A DNA stretch of 64,000 nt, from NCBI GenBank assembly GCA_965198755.1, contig OZ240673.1, forward strand, positions 2,914,001-2,978,000, in the 5' to 3' direction. This document shows positions 1 to 8,800 of the stretch, in pieces. How positions within the stretch are numbered: position 1 is the first letter of the stretch; each line of letters opens with the position of its first letter. The notes beneath the pieces were generated by a model. The model ran no database searches. It had not been told where the DNA came from and saw only the letters and a list, made by a program, of their open reading frames with translations. The stretch is from BOG-908 sp963692875 (GTDB taxonomy: Bacteria; Pseudomonadota; Alphaproteobacteria; Acetobacterales; Acetobacteraceae). Position numbers and translations under genes: made by a program.

Positions 1-695
1 TTGACGAGAGTAGCCAGACACAACACCGTTACCTCGCGCTGGGTGCGCTGATGGTTCCCACCCAGCAGATTGCAGAACTGAACTCGGCAATAAGCGCCGC
101 TCGCTTGCCTGAGTTACCGAATGGCGAAATGAAATGGTCTAAAGTTTCTGCTGCAAAGCTGCCAGCCTACAAACGCGTTGTGGACGTGTTTTTCAAATTC
201 AGTAGGCCTCCGCACAGAACTGAGTTTCACAGCCTGTTTGTTGATACGAGCCGAATACTGGACAAAAAGTTTAACGAAGGCTCACGAGAAATAGGCTTCA
301 ATAAAGAAGTATTCCAAATAGTTCGGAAATGCGCTTTGATGCACAACAAGCGCTTGTTGAATGTTTATTTGGATTACCGAGACACGGAAAGCACGCCTGA
401 AAAACTTCGGTATATTCTGAACTGTCATTTGAAAAAGATTGGCGACAAACGTGACTGGCCATTTCGGCGCATCCACTTTCGGGACTCAAAAGAAAGCCAG
501 TGTCTCCAACTCGTTGATGTGCTTCTCGGTTCGGTAGCTTTCCAGCTGAACGGCCATGGCTCAAGGCCGGGCGCATCTGTGTCTAAGGTCGAACTAGCAG
601 AATATATTCGTGCCCGCGCGTTTTATAATTCCGCCCTACTTGGCACGTCCCGATCAGGCAAGTTTACAATATGGGAACGAAAATTACAGAAATGA
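1..695 (+). CDS. DUF3800 family protein (5' end outside window)
   Basis: The open frame runs in from the window edge (codon phase from base 3), so the N-terminus is missing. The first visible residues read Asp-Glu-Ser and then a hydrophobic Tyr-Leu-Ala-Leu-Gly strand, matching the acidic start of DUF3800. Near the C-terminus 'LQLVDVLLGSV' matches the second conserved block of that family. DUF3800 proteins are predicted RNase H-fold nucleases, often found near mobile DNA and defence genes; no function is proven here. The gene is visibly richer in A/T than the core genes and is followed by a transposase, which suggests transfer. The Met at base 51 is internal, not the true start. Confidence 0.8.
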   Translation, partial: DESSQTQHRYLALGALMVPTQQIAELNSAISAARLPELPNGEMKWSKVSAAKLPAYKRVVDVFFKFSRPPHRTEFHSLFVDTSRILDKKFNEGSREIGFNKEVFQIVRKCALMHNKRLLNVYLDYRDTESTPEKLRYILNCHLKKIGDKRDWPFRRIHFRDSKESQCLQLVDVLLGSVAFQLNGHGSRPGASVSKVELAEYIRARAFYNSALLGTSRSGKFTIWERKLQK

Positions 696-701
696 GGGGC
701 G

Positions 702-777
702 TTCCGTGATCCTAGACGCTTGCGCGCCACCGTCTTGAACGGGTCCACTGCCTGGGCAGTGGCTTCAGATCACGGAA
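702..777. repeat. Inverted repeat with an inner perfect hairpin
   Basis: TTCCGTGATC (702-711) is repeated inverted as GATCACGGAA (768-777). Inside lies CCACTGCC-TG-GGCAGTGG (745-762), a perfect 8-bp stem with a 2-base loop. It starts 7 bp after the DUF3800 stop codon and lies downstream of the convergent transposase gene. It could be a terminator-like structure or part of the mobile element's end. No U-tract follows. Confidence 0.5.
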
Positions 778-839
778 GTCTGACTGATATAGTAAACTGG
801 TCGAGTCAGTACAAGTGGCAAAATTGTCACATCCGCGTT

Positions 840-1745
840 TTACGCGTTAGGCCCCTTATACATCAAGCGCTTGCCCACGATGCCCTGCAACGCGGTGTTC
901 GTGCGCTGGGCATCGTCCACACCCAGCTTCACCCGGTTGTTATAGCGGAAATCAAACTCGGCCACGTAGCGGTGCAGGTGCTTCTCAGAGCAATGCTGGT
1001 AAACACCCTTCATGCCGCGCTTGAACACGCTGTAGAAGCCTTCCACCGTGTTGCTATGAACCCGCCCACGCACATACTCGCCAGCGCTGTGCGTCGTGAA
1101 GTCATGGGCGGCGAAAAACTTGTTGAGCTTGGAATACTGCTTCGCTTCGTCTGTCATGACGTGCGTGCCGGGAAGCACATTCGCCTTGATGATCGGCAGG
1201 AGGTCAGCTGCGTTGGTGCCGTCCACGTGGAAAGAACGTGCAGAATGTCCGCGCTGGACCAAAGTCAGAACTGCGTGCTTGTGACGATAACCGCGACGAA
1301 CAGGAACGCCCTTCTTCTTGCCAATGAAGGTTTCGTCAATCTCGACAGTGCGGCCCTCGCCACCAAGCGGCGGAAGCTTTCCGGCCACCATCGCCTCGCG
1401 GATGCGATGCGTCATGAACCACGCCGTCTTATATTGAACGTCCAAGATGCGCATAAGCTGGTGAGAACTGATGCCCTTCTTGCTGCTGCACATCAGATAG
1501 ACAACCTGGAGCCACAGGTTCAGCGGAACGTGGCTGCTTTCAAACACGGTGCCCACGGTGACGGTGAACTGGCGCTTGCAGGGGCCGCAGCGGCGCAGGC
1601 CCATGCGGCCACCCTTAACCGTCGTGATCCGGTCCATGCCGCCGCAACGCGGGCACACCGGGCCGTGCGGCCAAAGGGTTGCCTCAAGCTCCGCAAAGGC
1701 GGCAGCTTCGTCGTGGAAGTAGAGGGCGGAAAGGGCGGAAGCCAT
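840..1745 (-). CDS. IS1595-family (ISXO2-like) transposase
   Basis: A 301-residue transposase. The N-terminal zinc ribbon has CPRCGG and CGPCKRQF (about residues 34-60). An ISXO2-like DDE domain follows with 'EIDETFIG' (first Asp), 'HVDGTNAADLL', 'VMTDEAKQY' (second acidic position) and 'HSNTVEGFYSVFKRGMKG' (last catalytic residue). The length is normal for single-ORF IS1595 elements and the frame is intact. I searched both flanks for terminal inverted repeats and an 8-bp target duplication and found nothing convincing, so the element's limits are unknown. It lies beside the atypical DUF3800 gene at one end of the otherwise core-like region. Confidence 0.9.
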   Translation of the reverse strand: MASALSALYFHDEAAAFAELEATLWPHGPVCPRCGGMDRITTVKGGRMGLRRCGPCKRQFTVTVGTVFESSHVPLNLWLQVVYLMCSSKKGISSHQLMRILDVQYKTAWFMTHRIREAMVAGKLPPLGGEGRTVEIDETFIGKKKGVPVRRGYRHKHAVLTLVQRGHSARSFHVDGTNAADLLPIIKANVLPGTHVMTDEAKQYSKLNKFFAAHDFTTHSAGEYVRGRVHSNTVEGFYSVFKRGMKGVYQHCSEKHLHRYVAEFDFRYNNRVKLGVDDAQRTNTALQGIVGKRLMYKGPNA

Positions 1746-1865
1746 GGTCTATCTCCTTGACCATATTCCTAGCCCTCGCCGCCGTGTTTGTCAACTACAT
1801 AATCGCCTTCTCTTTCTCTTGTCGCGACTTGCACCTGCTGCGCCGTCTCAGGCACTTTGGCCTCC

Positions 1866-3158
1866 ATGCCTGCAAGAGTCGGACAGACACCTTTGAACAA
1901 TACGGCATTCGCGTTGCTTTGCCTGTTCGCAGCCACGCGTGCTCTAGCCGCCCCTGACGGCGCAGTGCATTGTGCGCACCTGCTCGACGTGCGCTCCGGC
2001 CAGATGCTGTCCGACCAGACCGTGCAGTTCCACGACGGCCGCGTCACGTTGATCACCGCGGGCGCACCGCCCGCCGGCAGCGCCGCGACCGACCTCGGCG
2101 CGCTCACCTGCCTACCTGGGCTGATTGACGCGCACGTGCATTTAACGGGCGACCCGGACGAGTCCGGCTACCCCGGCCTGGCCGTGTCCGTGCCGCGCTC
2201 CGTCGTCATCGGTGTGCGCAACGCCGGGCGCACGCTGCGCGCCGGCTTCACCACCGTGCGCAACGTCGGCGCGGAAGGCTTCTCCGACGTGGCTTTGCGT
2301 GACGGCATCAACGCCGGCGACGTGGACGGACCGCGCATGCTGGTCAGCGGCCCGCCGCTCAGCATCACCGGCGGCCACGCCGACAACGACCTGCTGCCGC
2401 CGGAGTACCATGCGGTGGCCGACGGCGTGGCGGACGGCCCCTGGGAAGCCCGCCACAAGGTGCGCGAGAACGTCAAATACGGCGCCGACCTCATCAAGAT
2501 CATGGCGTCCGGCGGCGTGCTTTCGAAGGGCGACCAGCCGGGTGCCGAGCAGTACACGCCGGAGGAGATGACGGCGATCGTCTCCGAGGCGCACCGGCTG
2601 GGCCGCCGCGTGGCCGCGCACGCGCACGGCACCCAGGCGATCAAGGACGCCATCATCGCCGGCGTGGATTCTATAGAGCACGCCAGCCTGATCGACGACG
2701 AGGGCATCCGCCTGGCGCGCGAACACCACACTTACCTGGTGATGGACATCTACGACGACGACTACATCCTGGCCACCGGCTCGGCCGGCGGCGGCATGCT
2801 GCCGGAGTCGATCGCCAAGGAACGCGCACTCGGCCGCACGCAGCGGGAGAATTTCCGCCGCGCGCATGCAGCCGGCGCGCTGATGGCGTTCGGCACCGAC
2901 GCCGGCGTCTACCCGCACGGCGACAACGCCAAGCAATTCGCCAAGATGGTGCAGTGGGGCATGACGCCGACCGAGGCGATCCAGGCGGCGACCGTCGAGG
3001 CGGCTAAGCTGCTGGGGTGGCCGGACAGGGTGGGTAGCCTGGAGCCGGGGCATTATGCCGACCTGATCGCGGTGGATGGGGATCCCACCAAGGATGTGAC
3101 CGTGCTGGAGCACGTGCGGTTTGTCATGCAGGGGGGCGCGGTGAAGCGGGCGATGTAG
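1866..3158 (+). CDS. Exported metal-dependent amidohydrolase
   Basis: About 430 residues of the amidohydrolase superfamily, in the imidazolonepropionase / Xaa-Pro dipeptidase-like branch. A signal peptide ends near 'ATRALA-APDG' (about residue 28). Metal ligands are recognisable in order: 'LIDAHVHL' (HxH, about residue 90), 'LIKIMASGG' (candidate carboxylated Lys), 'AAHAHG', 'SIEHAS' and 'FGTDAG'. It probably hydrolyses a cyclic or acyl amide such as a dipeptide derivative in the periplasm; the substrate cannot be told. I chose the ATG at 1866 over a TTG three codons upstream because it gives the cleaner signal peptide. The TAG stop is followed at once by an R1 element. Confidence 0.88.
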   Translation: MPARVGQTPLNNTAFALLCLFAATRALAAPDGAVHCAHLLDVRSGQMLSDQTVQFHDGRVTLITAGAPPAGSAATDLGALTCLPGLIDAHVHLTGDPDESGYPGLAVSVPRSVVIGVRNAGRTLRAGFTTVRNVGAEGFSDVALRDGINAGDVDGPRMLVSGPPLSITGGHADNDLLPPEYHAVADGVADGPWEARHKVRENVKYGADLIKIMASGGVLSKGDQPGAEQYTPEEMTAIVSEAHRLGRRVAAHAHGTQAIKDAIIAGVDSIEHASLIDDEGIRLAREHHTYLVMDIYDDDYILATGSAGGGMLPESIAKERALGRTQRENFRRAHAAGALMAFGTDAGVYPHGDNAKQFAKMVQWGMTPTEAIQAATVEAAKLLGWPDRVGSLEPGHYADLIAVDGDPTKDVTVLEHVRFVMQGGAVKRAM

Positions 3159-3300
3159 GCAAGCAAAAAGCAAGCGGTTCTTTTTTGAAAAAAAGAACCA
3201 AAAAACTTTTGCTCCCTTGGGCGCGCCGTGTGGAAAGGTCCGCGACAGCCGAGACAAAAGCTTTTTGCTTCTTTTTCTCGGAAAAGAAGGCCTTGCTTGC
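3159..3300. repeat. R1 element, copy 1 (complete)
   Basis: Defining copy. The left end is GCAAGC plus the hairpin GGTTCTTTTTTGAAAAAAAG/AACC, then AAAAAACTTTTG. The core carries CGCGACAGC. The right end has CAAAAGCTTTTTG, then a hairpin with a GGCCTTC-type stem and CTTGCTTGC. It begins next to the amidohydrolase stop codon and ends before dnaN. Asymmetric core, reverse orientation. Confidence 0.9.
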
Positions 3301-3386
3301 TTCCCTGATTTGCGCGATTCCCCCACAGCGTTAGATTGCTCTCGAGCGGCGCCCGGATTCGGCGGGCAGCCACCGAGGATCGCAAG

Positions 3387-4511
3387 ATGAAGCTCAAGGC
3401 CGACCGCGCCACGCTGCTCAAGGCGCTGGCCCACATCCAGAGCGTCGCCGAGAAGCGCAACACGATCCCCATCCTGGCCAACGTGCTGATCGCCGTGCGT
3501 GACGGGCGGCTGAGCTTCACCGCCACCGACATGGAGATCGCCGTCGTCGAGGACGTGGCCGCCAACACCACGCGCAACGGTGCGACCACCGCGCCGGCGG
3601 CCACCATCTACGACATCGTCCGCAAGCTGCCGGACGGCGCCGAGGTGGAGCTGGACCACCCGGGTGGCGACGCGCAACTGGCACTGCGCGCCGGCCGGTT
3701 CGCCACTTCCCTGCTGGTGCTTCCCGTGGAAGACTTTCCGGCGATGACCGCGGGCCAGCTGCCGCACCGCTTCCACCTGCCCGCTCTGGTGCTGCGCGGC
3801 CTGATCGACCGCACGCGCTTCGCCATCAGCACGGAGGAGACGCGGTACTACCTCAACGGCATCTACCTGCACGCCGTCGAGTCGGACGGGCAGCGCCGCC
3901 TGCGCGCGGTGGCGACCGACGGACACCGCCTGGCGCGCGTGGAAGAGGACCTGCCGGAAGGTGCGGGCTCGATGCCCGGCGTCATCATACCGCGAAAGAC
4001 GGTGGCAGAGCTGCGCAAGCTGCTGGACGAGGAAAGCGGCAGCATCGAGGTGGCGCTGTCCGACACCCGCATTCAGTTCACCGTCGGCGCCATCACGCTG
4101 ACCAGCAAGCTGATCGACGGCACCTTCCCCGAATACGACCGGGTGATCCCGCGCGACAACGACAAGGTGCTGCGTGTCGGCAAGAAGGATTTTTCCGACG
4201 CGGTGGCGCGCGTTGCCGCCATCAGCAACGAGCGGTCACGGCCGGTGAAGCTCGCCTTGCAGAAGGACGTGCTGACGCTGTCCGCGGCCAGTCCGGACCA
4301 GGGCACCGCGGTCGAGGAACTCGACGGCGACCACGTGCAGTATTCAGCCGGCCCGCTGGAGATCGGCTTCCAGGCGCGCTACCTGAACGACATCACCGAC
4401 CAGATCGCCGATCAGGTGGAGTTCCGATTTGCCGACGGGTCGGCGCCGACGATCGTTTGCGATTCGGCCGACGGGTCTGCGCTCTACGTGCTCATGCCGA
4501 TGCGGGTGTAG
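3387..4511 (+). CDS. dnaN: DNA polymerase III beta subunit (sliding clamp)
   Basis: A 374-residue beta clamp, normal length. It forms the ring that holds DNA polymerase III and other DNA-processing enzymes on DNA. The start 'MKLKADRATLLKALAHIQSVAEKR' and the blocks 'NTIPILANVLI', 'TDMEIA', 'VATDGHRLA' and the C-terminal 'SADGSALYVLMPMRV' identify it. The ATG at 3387 has GAGG 9 bases upstream; the longer frame from TTG 3336 lacks a ribosome site. No dnaA or recF lies beside it in this window. An R1 element separates it from the gene upstream, so it probably has its own promoter in 3301-3386. Confidence 0.97.
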   Translation: MKLKADRATLLKALAHIQSVAEKRNTIPILANVLIAVRDGRLSFTATDMEIAVVEDVAANTTRNGATTAPAATIYDIVRKLPDGAEVELDHPGGDAQLALRAGRFATSLLVLPVEDFPAMTAGQLPHRFHLPALVLRGLIDRTRFAISTEETRYYLNGIYLHAVESDGQRRLRAVATDGHRLARVEEDLPEGAGSMPGVIIPRKTVAELRKLLDEESGSIEVALSDTRIQFTVGAITLTSKLIDGTFPEYDRVIPRDNDKVLRVGKKDFSDAVARVAAISNERSRPVKLALQKDVLTLSAASPDQGTAVEELDGDHVQYSAGPLEIGFQARYLNDITDQIADQVEFRFADGSAPTIVCDSADGSALYVLMPMRV

Positions 4512-4788
4512 GAGCTACCACAAGTGATTTTGCAAACGAGCGCGCGCGTTGCGGTGCCGGATCAGGTGCTTGTTTCGGCGAAAAGCGGATGCCCGTTTTG
4601 ATCGATGCGTTAAGCGCTCGTGATGTGACGAGGCCGCCGCAGCGCGCAAGGTGAGCGGCAATCGAGGGCTGGCGTCAGGCCGAGGCGACGCAACGCTTCG
4701 TCCAGCCTAGCTCTTGGCCGGACGAGGTCTACCCGTGTGACTTGCTCGGGTTTGGCACCGGCACTGGATTAATCACTGACGAGAGAAA

Positions 4789-4838
4789 GAAAGCAGTTCT
4801 TTTTTGAGAAAAAGAACCAAAAAACTTTTGCTCTCGTG
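4789..4838. repeat. R1 element, copy 2 (left arm only)
   Basis: Hairpin AGTTCTTTTTTGAG/AAAAAGAACC followed by AAAAAACTTTTGCTC. The core and right arm are missing. Confidence 0.75.
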
Positions 4839-5712
4839 TACTCGCCATTTGAGCCGCCTGGTTCAGCTGGCGGCAACTGTTTTCGTCGCGAATGCCTGAT
4901 TGGCCAATCCGCCAGGAATAAACCTACTTTTAATCTGTTGGCGGTCAGTGTGCCGGAGGACGCCGCTGATCCGCCCGAAACACACGCGAGCGCTGCAGAT
5001 CAGTTGTTGCCCGCTCGGCTCTCCGCATGGGTATAACGGCCCGAACCATGGTCGGTTGCCGCCGGTCCCTGAGCCTTGCCCCGCCTCTCGTCTTCAAGCC
5101 TGAAAGCGATCTGCAGCGCGAGCTCGATGTTGCCGTCCTTGCGCGCATGCACGTAGGTCTGGGTCAGCGAATCGATCTGGAATGATGTCTCAATATCCAT
5201 TGAGATTGGATGACATGGCTGGACGGCGATTTCAAGTAAATCGTGCTGTGTCGAAAAACAGATAGAACAACAACCAAGGATTGTGTGGACAACTCTGGGG
5301 ATGGAAAGTGTGCAAGAGGTGCAAATCGTCACACGTCCTGACTAGACGTTCGATGCGAACCTGCAATACTTCCGGTTGTCTGATAATCGGAGCTACCACC
5401 GTGATGCAAGTTGCACGACCCGTTACGCAGTTGGCGCCTTGCCGGCGCACGCAAAGCAGCTCGCCTCACTCAGATGTCCACCCGGGTTGATGCAGTGTCC
5501 CACGCAAACTGAAAACCCTGGCGTGCACGCCTGCCTGCAGTCTGCACCGCAGGGTTGGACTTTTTGCGTCACCGGCAACCACGTTCCACCTTCGTTCTGG
5601 GAAAGCGTTTCTCAAAAGTTACAGTTATGCGTGCATGCACAAAAGACGGCGGTGGCGGTAACGGTTCAGCTTGCAATCATGACGCGTAGGTGTAGGTGTT
5701 CGAGTCGCAGGC

Positions 5713-5967
5713 TTGCAGAAGGTGCGCAGCGTGGCGAGGCGTTCGATCCATCCCGACCTCACGGTCGAATACCTGTTGCAGGAACTCGAGCGGCAAGGTG
5801 TGGACGCGGCAATCATCGCGGCGTTCGCCTTTCGCGCAGCCAAGCGCCGGAAAGGCCAGGCAGCGTCTCGCCTCGCCGGCACAGGTCCCGCCGTGACGTC
5901 TGGGGAGTGCCCGGTGCCAGAGGGCGTCAGCCACGGAGACTACACGCCGCAGTTTCGGACGGCGTAA
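5713..5967 (+). CDS. Possible small or fragmentary protein
   Basis: An 84-codon frame starting with TTG. Residues 10-50 ('HPDLTVEYLLQELERQGVD', then Ala-rich and Lys/Arg-rich) look like plausible helical protein with GC-rich third positions, but the C-terminal third does not. No family is recognised and there is no clear ribosome site. It may be a remnant of a decayed gene in this gene-poor region. Confidence 0.2.
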   Translation: MQKVRSVARRSIHPDLTVEYLLQELERQGVDAAIIAAFAFRAAKRRKGQAASRLAGTGPAVTSGECPVPEGVSHGDYTPQFRTA

Positions 5968-6176
5968 GCCGGACAATCGTGCCGCCGCGGATCGTACGAG
6001 CCGCGCTGGACGTCACCCGGCCGCGCTGTCGAGCCTGCGTGCCGCATCATGCAATGGCAACACGTCAGTTCTCCGGACGATCACGAAAAAGCGCGCGCGT
6101 CCCGTCAGGTTGAGCGTGCGGCTGGCGCAAGGTCGGCGTGCTGACCCGGGAACACGGACCGGCGGATACGGTAAGA

Positions 6177-6258
6177 AAGCAAGGCCTGCTTTTTTGAAAA
6201 AAAGCAGCAAAAAACTTTTGGTCCGGCTGTCGTGGAGTCTTCTGCAGCGTGCACCTGG
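6177..6258. repeat. R1 element, copy 3 (left half)
   Basis: A GGCCTGC-type hairpin with AAAAAACTTTTG and the start of an asymmetric core (GGTCCGGCTGTCG). The right hairpin is missing. Copy 4 follows about 45 bp later. Confidence 0.8.
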
Positions 6259-6301
6259 TAACGGCTCTGTTGACCGTCAGTGCGAGGTCTCGGTGGAAGA
6301 C

Positions 6302-6402
6302 CAGAAAACCTTTGTTCCCTTGGGCGCGCGCTGCAGAACCATCGCGACAGCAGGCCCAAAAGTCTTTTGCTTCTTTTCTTCAGAAAAGAAGGCCTTGCCT
6401 TC
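6302..6402. repeat. R1 element, copy 4 (left hairpin lost)
   Basis: It starts inside the arm (AAACCTTTGTTCCCTTGGG), has ATCGCGACAGCAGG, then AAAAGTCTTTTGCTTC and a GAAAAGAAGGCC hairpin. Copies 3 and 4 together abut the truncated end of the HlyD pseudogene. Confidence 0.8.
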
Positions 6403-6479
6403 CTCGCCAGGCCAAGCCTCAAAGCCACTTGCACGAAGGAACAAACCTTCCCACTCGTCGCGTTAGCAGAACGCGGACA

Positions 6480-7199
6480 ACTCGACGGCCAACTTCTCCT
6501 TGCAGACCACAGGTGTCGCCAACTCGCAAGCCGGCATACGCGTGGCACAGGCCAACATCGCGGCACAGGCAGCCACCGTGCCGCGGCTGCAGGCACTGGT
6601 GGATTTCGAGCGCGTCATCGCCCCGTTCGACGGCGTGATCACCGCGGGCAACGTCGTACCGTCGGCCTGGTCAGCGCCGACCAGAACGGCGGCACGTCGC
6701 TGTTCAGCATCGACCGCACCGACCTCCTGCGCGTGCAGGTCTACGTGCCGCAAAGTGCTGCGATCGGCCTGCATAATGGGCTGGACGCCGAGGTGCACGT
6801 GCCGGAGCTTGCCGGCCGCGCCTTTGGCGGCAAGATAGCGCGCAATTCGGTGTCGCTGACGCAGAGCGAGCGGACGATGCTGGTGGAAGTGGACGTTGTG
6901 AACACGGACGGCACGCTGCGCTCCGGCCTCTACGCCGACGTCATCTTCCACGTGCCGCGCCAGCAGCCCGGCGTGGTGATCCCCGACGAACCGATGGTGT
7001 TCGACGAGACCGGCCTGCACGTGCTCGTCGTGCAGGACGGCCGCGTGCACGCCAAGCCGATCAACATCGACCGCGACTTCGGCACGACGGCCGAGTTGCG
7101 TGAGGGGCTGTCGGGCGGGGAGGAACTGGTGGTGAACCCACCGGCGGATCTGGACGAGGGCGCAAGGTCAAGGTGGATGCGCCAGGAAAGACGAGTTGA
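6480..7199 (+). pseudogene. Remnant of an HlyD / RND-type periplasmic adaptor
   Basis: The reading resumes in three frames. Frame one, about 6480-6660, reads 'RVAQANIAAQAATV' then 'ERVIAPFDGVITAGNV', the end of the coiled coil and the second lipoyl half. Frame two, about 6670-7160, reads 'QNGGTSLFSIDRTDLLRVQVYVPQ' (shortened to its recognisable parts: SLFSID, LRVQVYVPQ) and 'GKIARNSVSLTQSERTMLVE', the beta-barrel. Frame three restores 'KVKVDAPGKTS' and a TGA at 7197-7199. Two frameshifts are needed and the N-terminal signal and first coiled-coil half are absent, cut where R1 copies 3 and 4 lie. An intact protein would have linked an inner-membrane pump to an outer-membrane channel. No partner pump gene is nearby. 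Confidence 0.85.
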
Positions 7200-7228
7200 C
7201 GAAGCGCCTCTACTTCCGAAGGAAGTAA

Positions 7229-7356
7229 GCAAGACCTTCTTTTTTGAATAAAAGACGCAAGAAATTTTGTCTCCGCTGTCGCGGTCATGTCCGGAGAGCG
7301 CGCGACAGCGGAGTCAAAAGTTTTTTGGTCCTTTTTTTCAAAAAAGGACTGCTTGC
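7229..7356. repeat. R1 element, copy 5 (complete, symmetric core)
   Basis: The left hairpin is ACCTTCTTTTTTGAATAAAAG and the right is GGTCCTTTTTTTC/AAAAAAGGACT. The core pairs CTCCGCTGTCGCG with CGCGACAGCGGAG. It begins in TAAGCAAG behind the HlyD pseudogene. Confidence 0.88.
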
Positions 7357-7397
7357 TTTCTATGACCCAGCATCCAGGCCATTTTATATTTTAGAAA

Positions 7398-7456
7398 ACT
7401 CCGCGACAGCCGAGACCAAGTTTTGCTGCTTTTTTCAGAAAAAAGCAGGCCTCGTT
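7398..7456. repeat. R1 element, copy 6 (right half)
   Basis: CCGCGACAGCCGAGACCAAG followed by a GCTGCTTTTTTC/AGAAAAAAGCAGGCC hairpin. The left half is absent. Confidence 0.75.
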
Positions 7457-7533
7457 TTCCTGCCTGGCGTCAAAGGAAAGTCATACCAGCGGCCTTTCGT
7501 GACGCGCGAGAGGCGGCCATCAAGGAGCAAGAA

Positions 7534-7608
7534 AGCAAGGACTGCTTTTTTGAAAAAAAGCAGCAAAGAACTTTTGGTCTCTGCTGTCGCGGAGTCTTCT
7601 GCAGCGTG
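7534..7608. repeat. R1 element, copy 7 (left half)
   Basis: GCAAGGACTGC hairpin, CTTTTGGTCTCTGCTGTCGCGGAG and part of the asymmetric core; no right hairpin. Third R1 piece within 400 bp. Confidence 0.75.
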
Positions 7609-7673
7609 AGGCCATCGTCGGGCTGTGGGTGTCAAGCCGGCTTCTCGTGAGAAGCGTTCGTCTCGGCGGCCCA

Positions 7674-7748
7674 TGGCTGGGGCGGGAGGATTCGAACCTC
7701 CGCATGGCGGAATCAAAATCCGCTGCCTTACCGCTTGGCGACGCCCCA
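7674..7748 (-). tRNA. tRNA-Gln (UUG anticodon)
   Basis: Minus strand, 75 nt including an encoded CCA. The acceptor stem pairs TGGGGCG with CGCCCCA and the discriminator base is G. The T arm reads GGTTCGAATCC. The anticodon arm GCGGA-TTTTGAT-TCCGC gives UUG, reading CAA. The D arm holds AGCGGTAAGGC. It lies 11 bp beyond the ispE stop codon on the same strand, so it may be read from ispE or from its own promoter in the ispE 3' end. Confidence 0.95.
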
Positions 7749-7759
7749 AAGCTGCCCCG

Positions 7760-8626
7760 TCATAAGGTGGCGGCGGCCTCCCCGTAAAGTGCCCCGCCCC
7801 AACACCACCAGCCCGGCCGCGCCAAACCCGCCGCAGCGCGCGCCGCGGCCTCCGCCGAAGCGAACAGCCCGAAGCACGTCGCCCCCGAGCCGCTCATTCG
7901 CGCCAGCTCGCATCCGCACACCCCGGCCAGCGCGGTCAGCACCTCGCCCACCGCGGGGCACAGCGCCACGGCGGCCGCCTGCAGGTCGTTCGTGCAATCC
8001 GCAAGCCCGGCGGCCATGGACGCCGCGTCCGGCCAGCTATCCGGCCAGCGCGCCGGCCGGGAAAAACCGCCGGTGCGGGCGCGGAACACCGCCTGCGTCG
8101 CCAGCGCCTGCCCGGGGTTGACCAGGACCAAACCGCAGCCCGGCAACAGCGGCGCAGGCCGCAGCACCTCGCCCACCCCCTGCATCACCCGCGGCGTTCG
8201 GTCCAGGCAGACCGGCACGTCCGCGCCCAGCCTTGCCGCGATGTCGCGCATCGCCTCGGGCCGGACCTCCACCCCCCACAACCTGGCCAGCACGCGCAGC
8301 GTCGCGGCGGCGTCCGACGACCCGCCGCCGATGCCGGACGCGACAGGCAGGTGCTTCTCCAGCCGCAGCGCCGCACGCGGCGCCATACTGCACGAAGCGG
8401 CCAGCGCACGCGCGGCACGCAGCACCAGGTTGTCGGGGTCGGTGGACAGCGCGGCGGCGAACGGGCCGGCCAGTTCCAGGGACAGCGTGTCGGCAGCGTG
8501 CGCGGACACCAGGTCGTGGGCGCCGGCGAACACCACCAGGCTGTCGAGCAGGTGGTAGCCGTCGGTGCGGCGGCCGGTGACGTGAAGGGTGAGGTTGACC
8601 TTGGCGGGGGCGCACTCGGTGGGCAT
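7760..8626 (-). CDS. ispE: 4-diphosphocytidyl-2-C-methyl-D-erythritol kinase
   Basis: A 288-residue GHMP kinase that phosphorylates CDP-methylerythritol in the MEP isoprenoid pathway, using ATP, in the cytoplasm. Signatures: 'APAKVNLTLHVTGRR.DGYH' at the N-terminus, the glycine-rich ATP loop 'LPVASGIGGGSSDAAA' (about residues 90-105) and the C-terminal 'RMSGSGATCFGLF'. I chose the ATG at 8626, giving 'MPTECAPAKVN'; the longer frame only translates R1 copy 8. tRNA-Gln follows immediately. Confidence 0.95.
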   Translation of the reverse strand: MPTECAPAKVNLTLHVTGRRTDGYHLLDSLVVFAGAHDLVSAHAADTLSLELAGPFAAALSTDPDNLVLRAARALAASCSMAPRAALRLEKHLPVASGIGGGSSDAAATLRVLARLWGVEVRPEAMRDIAARLGADVPVCLDRTPRVMQGVGEVLRPAPLLPGCGLVLVNPGQALATQAVFRARTGGFSRPARWPDSWPDAASMAAGLADCTNDLQAAAVALCPAVGEVLTALAGVCGCELARMSGSGATCFGLFASAEAAARAAAGLARPGWWCWGGALYGEAAATL

Positions 8627-8657
8627 GCGGGGGGCAGTCGCGCACCAAGAGTAGGAA

Positions 8658-8800
8658 GGCAAGGCCTTCTTTTTCGAGAAAAAGAAGCAAAAAGCTTTTC
8701 TCACGGCTGTCGCGGACGGCTGAAACGACACGTCTCACCACGGCGCATTCACAGAGAACAAAAGTTTTTTGGTTCTTTTTTTCAAAAAAGAACTGATTGC
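8658..8800. repeat. R1 element, copy 8 (complete, 'GGCTGAAACG' core)
   Basis: Left hairpin CCTTCTTTTTCGAGAAAAAG/AAG, core CGGCTGTCGCGGACGGCTG..., right hairpin GGTTCTTTTTTTC/AAAAAAGAACT. It ends exactly at the TAA stop of serB (minus strand). It sits between serB and the start of ispE. Confidence 0.88.

Larger units (their letters stand above)
4512..6176. other. Gene-poor region
   Basis: No convincing gene in about 1.7 kb. Short frames here lack family features, start signals and the codon pattern of neighbours. The most gene-like are a 66-codon minus-strand frame at 5000-5200 and a plus frame at 5713-5967. It holds one decayed R1 end (4789-4838). It looks like decayed sequence leading to the HlyD pseudogene. 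Confidence 0.6.

Noticed and set aside
780..1840. Precise IS1595 boundaries
   Set aside because: No convincing terminal inverted repeats or 8-bp duplication could be found by eye on either side.
2142..3926. 594-codon minus-strand frame opposite the amidohydrolase and dnaN
   Set aside because: Runs antisense through two well-identified genes and an R1 element; composition artefact.
4457..4654. 65-codon plus frame after dnaN
   Set aside because: Overlaps the end of dnaN, no ribosome site, no family features.
5000..5200. 66-codon minus frame starting MDIETSFQ
   Set aside because: Looks slightly protein-like, but no ribosome site and no supporting context; left out as a gene.
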